Positions 60,682 to 64,000 of a stretch of 64,000 nucleotides of DNA are shown here, one piece after another. How positions within the stretch are numbered: position 1 is the stretch's first letter; each line of letters opens with the position of its first letter. The stretch comes from Desulfoluna sp942491485 (GTDB lineage Bacteria; Desulfobacterota; Desulfobacteria; Desulfobacterales; Desulfolunaceae): assembly GCA_942491485.1 (NCBI GenBank), contig CALOAX010000004.1, forward strand, positions 62,001 through 126,000. Direction: 5' to 3'. The notes under the pieces are model-generated. The model was given only the letters and a program-made list of their open reading frames with translations. It had not been told where the DNA came from and ran no database searches. The position numbers and the translations under genes are program-made.

Positions 60682-61875
60682 CTACTCTATCTCCGCCTGT
60701 CGGATCTGCCTTAGGGCCTGCCTGATGCGTTCTTCGTTTTCCACGAGGGCGAGACGCAGGTAGCCTTCCCCCTCCTTGCTGAACCCGGCACCCGGGGCCA
60801 CGGCCACGTTGGCCTTTTCCATGAGTTCCATGGCAAAGGCCATGGAGTCGTTGCTGTTTTTGAAGCGGTCGGGGATTTTTACCCAGACGAACATGCCAGC
60901 TTTTGGGGGATCCACCTCCCAGTCCATTCTCTCCAGCACCTCACACATGGTGTCCCGCCTTTTTTTGTACACCTCCACCTGCTCGGTGATGTTGTCTTCG
61001 CACTCCCGAAGGGCCACAATCCCTGCCGCCTGAATGGCGGTGAAGATGCCGTAGTCGTAGTAGCCTTTGATCTTTTCAAGGCCTTTGATCATGTCGGGGT
61101 TGCCCACGCAGTAGCCCATGCGCCATCCGGCCATGTTGTAGGACTTGGAGAAGGACCCGAACTCCACGGCCACGTCCTTTGCGTCGGGGACTTCGAAGAT
61201 GCTCGGGGCTTTGTAGCCGTCGTAGGTGATGCGTGAATAGGCAAAATCCTGGATCACCATGAACCGGTACTTCTTGGCGAGTTTTACCACCTCTTTGAAG
61301 AAGTCAACGGTTGTCACCTGGCCCGTGGGGTTATGGGGGTAGTTGAGCATCAGCATCTTGGGGGTCGGGTACATGGATTCACAGAGGTCGGCGATCTGCT
61401 TGAGCATCATCTCATCGGAGGACATGGGGAAGCGCATGACGTTGGCTCCGGCGATGATGGCAGCATAGATGTGGATGGGAAAGGCAGGGGTGGGAACCAT
61501 CACGGTGTCACCCGGCCCCACAAGGGCCAGGCTGAGGTGGGAGACTCCCTCCTTGGAGCCGATGGTGGTGATCACCTCGGACTGCGGGTCGAGGGTTACC
61601 CCGTAGTCCCTGTCGTACATCAGGGCCAGCTCCTGCTTCAGGTGTTTTATTCCGCCGGCCACGGGATAGCGGTGGCTCTTTGGGTCGTTGGCCACCTTGC
61701 AGAGCATCTCCGTCACCTTGTCTGGTGCGGGGTCCACGGGGTTGCCCATGCCGAGGTCAATGACATCAAGGCCTTTTCTGCGCTTTTCCATCTTCATTTT
61801 GTTGATCATGCCGAACAGGTAGGGGGGCAGGTGTCCCATTCTCTCTGAATATCTGACGACGTTTTTTTCACTCAT
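60682..61875 (-). CDS. PLP aminotransferase of the alanine-synthesising (AlaC/YfdZ) type
   Basis: A 397-residue fold-type I aminotransferase. DLGMGNPVDPAPDKV, LNYPHNPTGQVTTVDFFKE, VIQDFAYSRITYDG and the PLP lysine in EFGSFSKSYNMAGWRMGYC are typical of the AlaC/LL-DAP-aminotransferase-like group, and a substrate Arg is in YLRLALVEN. The likely reaction is pyruvate plus glutamate to alanine. GGAGGCTTGTC precedes the ATG at 61875; the open frame upstream belongs to the leader. Its 5' leader has an alanine-rich leader peptide and an attenuator, which strongly supports a role in alanine formation. Confidence 0.93.
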   Translation of the reverse strand: MSEKNVVRYSERMGHLPPYLFGMINKMKMEKRRKGLDVIDLGMGNPVDPAPDKVTEMLCKVANDPKSHRYPVAGGIKHLKQELALMYDRDYGVTLDPQSEVITTIGSKEGVSHLSLALVGPGDTVMVPTPAFPIHIYAAIIAGANVMRFPMSSDEMMLKQIADLCESMYPTPKMLMLNYPHNPTGQVTTVDFFKEVVKLAKKYRFMVIQDFAYSRITYDGYKAPSIFEVPDAKDVAVEFGSFSKSYNMAGWRMGYCVGNPDMIKGLEKIKGYYDYGIFTAIQAAGIVALRECEDNITEQVEVYKKRRDTMCEVLERMDWEVDPPKAGMFVWVKIPDRFKNSNDSMAFAMELMEKANVAVAPGAGFSKEGEGYLRLALVENEERIRQALRQIRQAEIE

Positions 61876-61957
61876 GACAAGCCTCCAAAAGGGGTTGGGT
61901 AAGAAGGCTTCCGGGTTGGGTGTATGCGAGGTGGGTGCCCCGGTGACACCCCGGGGC

Positions 61958-61995
61958 AAAAAAAAAGCCATGGGGTGTCTTCGTCAACCCATGGC
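61958..61995 (-). terminator. Attenuator terminator in the aminotransferase leader
   Basis: On the minus strand GCCATGGG (positions 61995-61988) pairs with CCCATGGC (61974-61967) and is followed by nine T residues (61966-61958). It lies 83 bases before the aminotransferase start and downstream of the leader peptide, so it should stop transcription before the gene. Confidence 0.88.
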
Positions 61996-62062
61996 GTTCT
62001 TACTGCAGTCTATATACGAATCTTAGAAGGCAGCGAGACGGCAATGGGTTGACCCCATGGCC
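61967..62062 (-). promoter_or_regulatory. Transcription attenuator with alternative hairpins
   Basis: In transcript order: region 1 GGCCATGGGG (62062-62053), region 2 GTCAACCCATTGCC (62053-62040), region 3 GCCATGGGTTGACG (61995-61982) and region 4 CCCCATGGC (61975-61967). Regions 1:2 pair, 3:4 form the terminator, and region 2 can instead pair with region 3 over 12 of 13 bases as the antiterminator. Ribosome stalling on the Ala codons just upstream would cover region 1 and favour 2:3. This is the classical amino-acid attenuation layout. Confidence 0.85.
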
Positions 62063-62097
62063 GCTGCCGCTGCCAATATGTGGCAAGCGTGGTTCAT
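62023..62097 (-). CDS. Alanine-rich leader peptide of the aminotransferase attenuator
   Basis: A 24-residue peptide, MNHACHILAAAAAMGSTHCR followed by LAAF. Residues 9-13 are five consecutive alanines (codons GCA GCG GCA GCG GCC), and there are eight alanines in all. AAAGGA lies 6 bases before the ATG at 62097, a good ribosome site for so short a frame. The stop at 62023-62025 lies between attenuator regions 2 and 3, as in known leader peptides. An in-frame extension upstream exists but lacks such a site. Its role should be sensing charged tRNA-Ala by ribosome stalling. Confidence 0.85.
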   Translation of the reverse strand: MNHACHILAAAAAMGSTHCRLAAF

Positions 62098-62175
62098 CTG
62101 GTATCCTTTAAAGATATTTTTCATCATTTTGTACGTGGATTGACGTTTTCTGTCAATTGGAAAAAAGGGCAGGGG

Positions 62176-62458
62176 AGTGCCTCCGGCGGCAAGGTGAGCC
62201 ACCTTGAAAGCAGATTGCGGATGCGTTTTGCCCCTCGTTCCTCGGGACAAATCACATCCGCCATTAATTTGCGCACTGACTAAGGAATGGCAGCTGGGGA
62301 AGACGAAAACGAGGGCACAGACTGAAATCGGCCTCTTCTCAAGAACAGTGGCATTGCCTCACCCTCCGAACGAATGCTCCGAAAATGCCTGCAATACGAT
62401 GACCTTCACGCATTCGCCATCGGGTTTCAAGGTGCCCCCACCTTGGCCGCCGGAGGCT
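62176..62458. repeat. Dispersed mosaic repeat island, C half-module (+) and D half-module (-)
   Basis: The left end reads AGTGCCTCCGGCGGCAAGGT, with the hairpin GCGGATG...CATCCGC (62217-62261) and loop CCCCTCGTTCCTCGGG. The D copy follows: CAGCTGGGGAAGACGAAAAC, CCTCTTCTCAAGAACAGTGG, CACGCATTCGCCATCGGGTT, CCCCCACCTTGG and the inverted tag GCCGCCGGAGGC at 62446-62457. The right end lies 20 bases from the stop of the next minus-strand gene. Confidence 0.93.
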
Positions 62459-62477
62459 TGCTTTTTTTAGGCCCTGC

Positions 62478-63953
62478 TTAAAGTTCCTGGTGGTGAAAGT
62501 CCCATACAATCAAAAGCCCTCCGGCGGTGCCTGAGACAGTGACTTTGTCGAGGGTTGCCTGGATATCGACGCGGGTGTGTCGGCGTTTCATCAGGTAGCT
62601 CCGGATAAATTTCTGAGATTTAACCGGCAGGTCGGAAAAGTTATCCAGAAGGTCTTGGGGGACTTCGATGGAGCCGGGGATGTACTTCGCATCGTCTGAG
62701 AGCCCCCAGGGCCTGGGGCTGACCCGAAGGGTCTCTTTGGTATGAAGCTTCAGGGTGATGGATTCGCTGGGGCTTAAGTGAACCACAAGGTCGACGGGTG
62801 TGTTGTAGGCGCTGAAGTTGGTGAGCTCGGCGGCCCAGTCGTTTTTGTTGATGATCCGGTACCAGGGGAGGCCGGTGGAAAGGGAGGCAAGGTTTGCCAT
62901 GTTTTTGGCGTAGTAGCGGTCGTCTCGCTCTCCCAGGGTCAGGGCGGTGCAGTCTATGTCGCGGTTGTCGATGGGGTTCCTGAGTAAGGTGAGCCCCGTC
63001 TTATGAAAAACCCATTGAGATCCGTTTTCAACCTCGGTGACATCTTTTTCGTAGTACCCGGTGTTTCCGGCTTCATCTCGCCCTTCCACGCGCATGGTCC
63101 GGTTGACACAGTTTCGCCCGATCTTGTGGATGCTGATGCGATCGGTGATATCTCCCGATATCTTCGGGTGCTTGATCCAGGCCGATGGGATCTGAATGGC
63201 GGGAATCAGCTTGTCGCTCTGGTCTTCCCATGAGGAGGGGAAAATAAAATCAGCGCCACCGATGTCAAAGTCATAGAACCTTGTGTACATGTCCCCGTAC
63301 TTGTTGATGAGAAAGAGGAAGGATCCGCTGGTGCTCATGTTGACCGCCTGAAACGCACCTCGTTCCGGGCCACAGATGCCGTAGCTGTAGTCGATGGGAA
63401 GCCAGGGGTCAATGTAGATGAGGTCCTGCCCGTTGGCCCCGAGGACCCAGATGTGAGAGCATTTGCCGGCCCCCACTTCAAACAGATGCCCCGCAGGGTC
63501 TGTCCAGTAGCCGTCTTCCCGCCGTGAGACCACGGAGAAATCCCAGGCGGTGATGTCCTCCTTGAGTTTCATGCCGGGCCCTTTCCAGAAGGGAATTCCC
63601 CACTCCACCTGCCAGGTAAAATCCGAAATCTCATCCAGCCCGTTCCACATGGTGTAGATCTGGCGCGCGCTGTTCAGGGCGATGATGTGTTCATCATCCA
63701 TAGCAAGTTCGGTGACATCACCGGCCAGTCCCTCCGGAAGGTCGAGGATGGTCCACCCGACCGATTCGTCCTGAGGGAGACTTTCCTTTATCAGGATCTC
63801 TCTGTTTTCAATTTTTACAGCATACCTGCTGTTGAATGACATCTGGTTTCCACGAAGATAGATCGTGGCATCTGGGGCTTCGGCCATGAGGGTGGCTGAA
63901 AAGATGAGTGAAAGAAACAGAAAGGCCGTTAAAAACATCGAGGTTTTTTTCAT
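62478..63953 (-). CDS. Exported protein of unknown function
   Basis: A 491-residue protein with a clear signal peptide (MKKTSMFLTAFLFLSLIFSA, cleavage near MAEA). The mature part is rich in aromatic residues, Asp and Gly, with repeating blades such as DEHIIALNSARQIYTMWNG and GHLFEVGAGKCSHIWVLGAN, then GSFLFLINKYGDMYTRFYD. These suggest a beta-propeller-like first half. The C-terminal part (SPSESITLKLHTKETLRVS and beyond) looks like a separate beta domain. I recognise no named family. GGGAGGCGTGCG precedes the ATG at 63953; the upstream in-frame ATG at 63992 is rejected. A repeat island abuts its 3' end. Confidence 0.8.
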   Translation of the reverse strand: MKKTSMFLTAFLFLSLIFSATLMAEAPDATIYLRGNQMSFNSRYAVKIENREILIKESLPQDESVGWTILDLPEGLAGDVTELAMDDEHIIALNSARQIYTMWNGLDEISDFTWQVEWGIPFWKGPGMKLKEDITAWDFSVVSRREDGYWTDPAGHLFEVGAGKCSHIWVLGANGQDLIYIDPWLPIDYSYGICGPERGAFQAVNMSTSGSFLFLINKYGDMYTRFYDFDIGGADFIFPSSWEDQSDKLIPAIQIPSAWIKHPKISGDITDRISIHKIGRNCVNRTMRVEGRDEAGNTGYYEKDVTEVENGSQWVFHKTGLTLLRNPIDNRDIDCTALTLGERDDRYYAKNMANLASLSTGLPWYRIINKNDWAAELTNFSAYNTPVDLVVHLSPSESITLKLHTKETLRVSPRPWGLSDDAKYIPGSIEVPQDLLDNFSDLPVKSQKFIRSYLMKRRHTRVDIQATLDKVTVSGTAGGLLIVWDFHHQEL

Positions 63954-64000
63954 CGCACGCCTCCCGCGGGGTAGGAATATGTTTAGTAACATGGAAATAA

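Noticed and set aside
20480..62458. CRISPR or integron attC interpretation of the repeats
   Set aside because: Copies are dispersed singly between genes, vary in length and module order, have no regular spacers, no cas genes and no integrase or cassette array.
62179..62458. Known REP/ERIC-type repeat
   Set aside because: Size, mosaic halves and the GCCTCCGGCGGC tag do not match the enterobacterial REP, BIME or ERIC sequences I know; an unknown family is the safer label.
1..64000. tRNA or rRNA genes
   Set aside because: No TTCGAAT-type T-arm with matching acceptor stem and no conserved rRNA segment was recognised; a tRNAscan run would settle it.

Overview
The window looks like chromosome of a strictly anaerobic, GC-rich Desulfobacterota (sulfate-reducer-like) bacterium, possibly a Desulfoluna relative. 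This is inference from gene content: cytochrome bd oxidase, rubrerythrin-like protein, multihaem cytochromes, class I hybrid cluster protein with an HcpR-like regulator, CO dehydrogenase, a glycyl radical enzyme, a DsrE-family protein and a bacterial arginine kinase. No rRNA, tRNA, CRISPR array or prophage was seen.

Layout. 1-6.4 kb: oxygen and N-oxide respiration and defence (zinc-ribbon protein, cydA, cydB cut by the window edge, a ferritin-like protein, a NapC/NrfH-type tetrahaem quinol dehydrogenase and an octahaem HAO-like cytochrome). 6.4-17 kb: an HcpR-type regulator divergent from hcp, with a palindromic operator between them, then a zinc-ribbon/degenerate-HD protein, a ferredoxin, CooS, a small unknown protein, a cupin, a compact siroheme/ferredoxin protein, a CopZ-like protein and a PAS sigma54 activator. 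17.5-20.5 kb: a glycyl radical enzyme with no activase nearby, translationally coupled to an SCP2-like protein. 21.9-34 kb, all on the minus strand: a TOMM (azole-modified peptide) locus with a kinase/cyclase/ATPase fusion, two precursor peptides and a fused YcaO cyclodehydratase, preceded by a GAF sigma54-type activator and a hybrid histidine kinase. 34-38 kb: a TPP riboswitch and thiamine ABC importer thiBPQ. 38-47.8 kb: hemerythrin, lipoprotein superoxide dismutase, arginine kinase coupled to an MFS exporter, an aminotransferase, RsgA and a CoA-transferase. 47.8-49.75 kb: an intact IS1634-like element with a 6-bp target duplication. 50-64 kb: small unknown proteins, DsrE, MarR, a FadL-type porin, a PAS-LuxR regulator, a polar amino-acid ABC importer without its ATPase, an alanine-type aminotransferase and a secreted unknown protein.

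Two things stand out beyond ordinary genes. First, the aminotransferase at 60682-61875 has a complete transcription attenuator: a 24-residue leader peptide with five consecutive alanine codons, mutually exclusive hairpins and a terminator with a nine-U run. Second, intergenic regions from about 7 kb to the end are filled with a mosaic dispersed repeat. Most copies carry a 12-bp terminal tag, GCCTCCGGCGGC, often in inverted orientation at both ends of a 170-400 bp island. They are built from a few interchangeable half-modules, contain hairpins whose stems covary between copies, and very often abut the stop codon of the neighbouring gene. I do not recognise this family.
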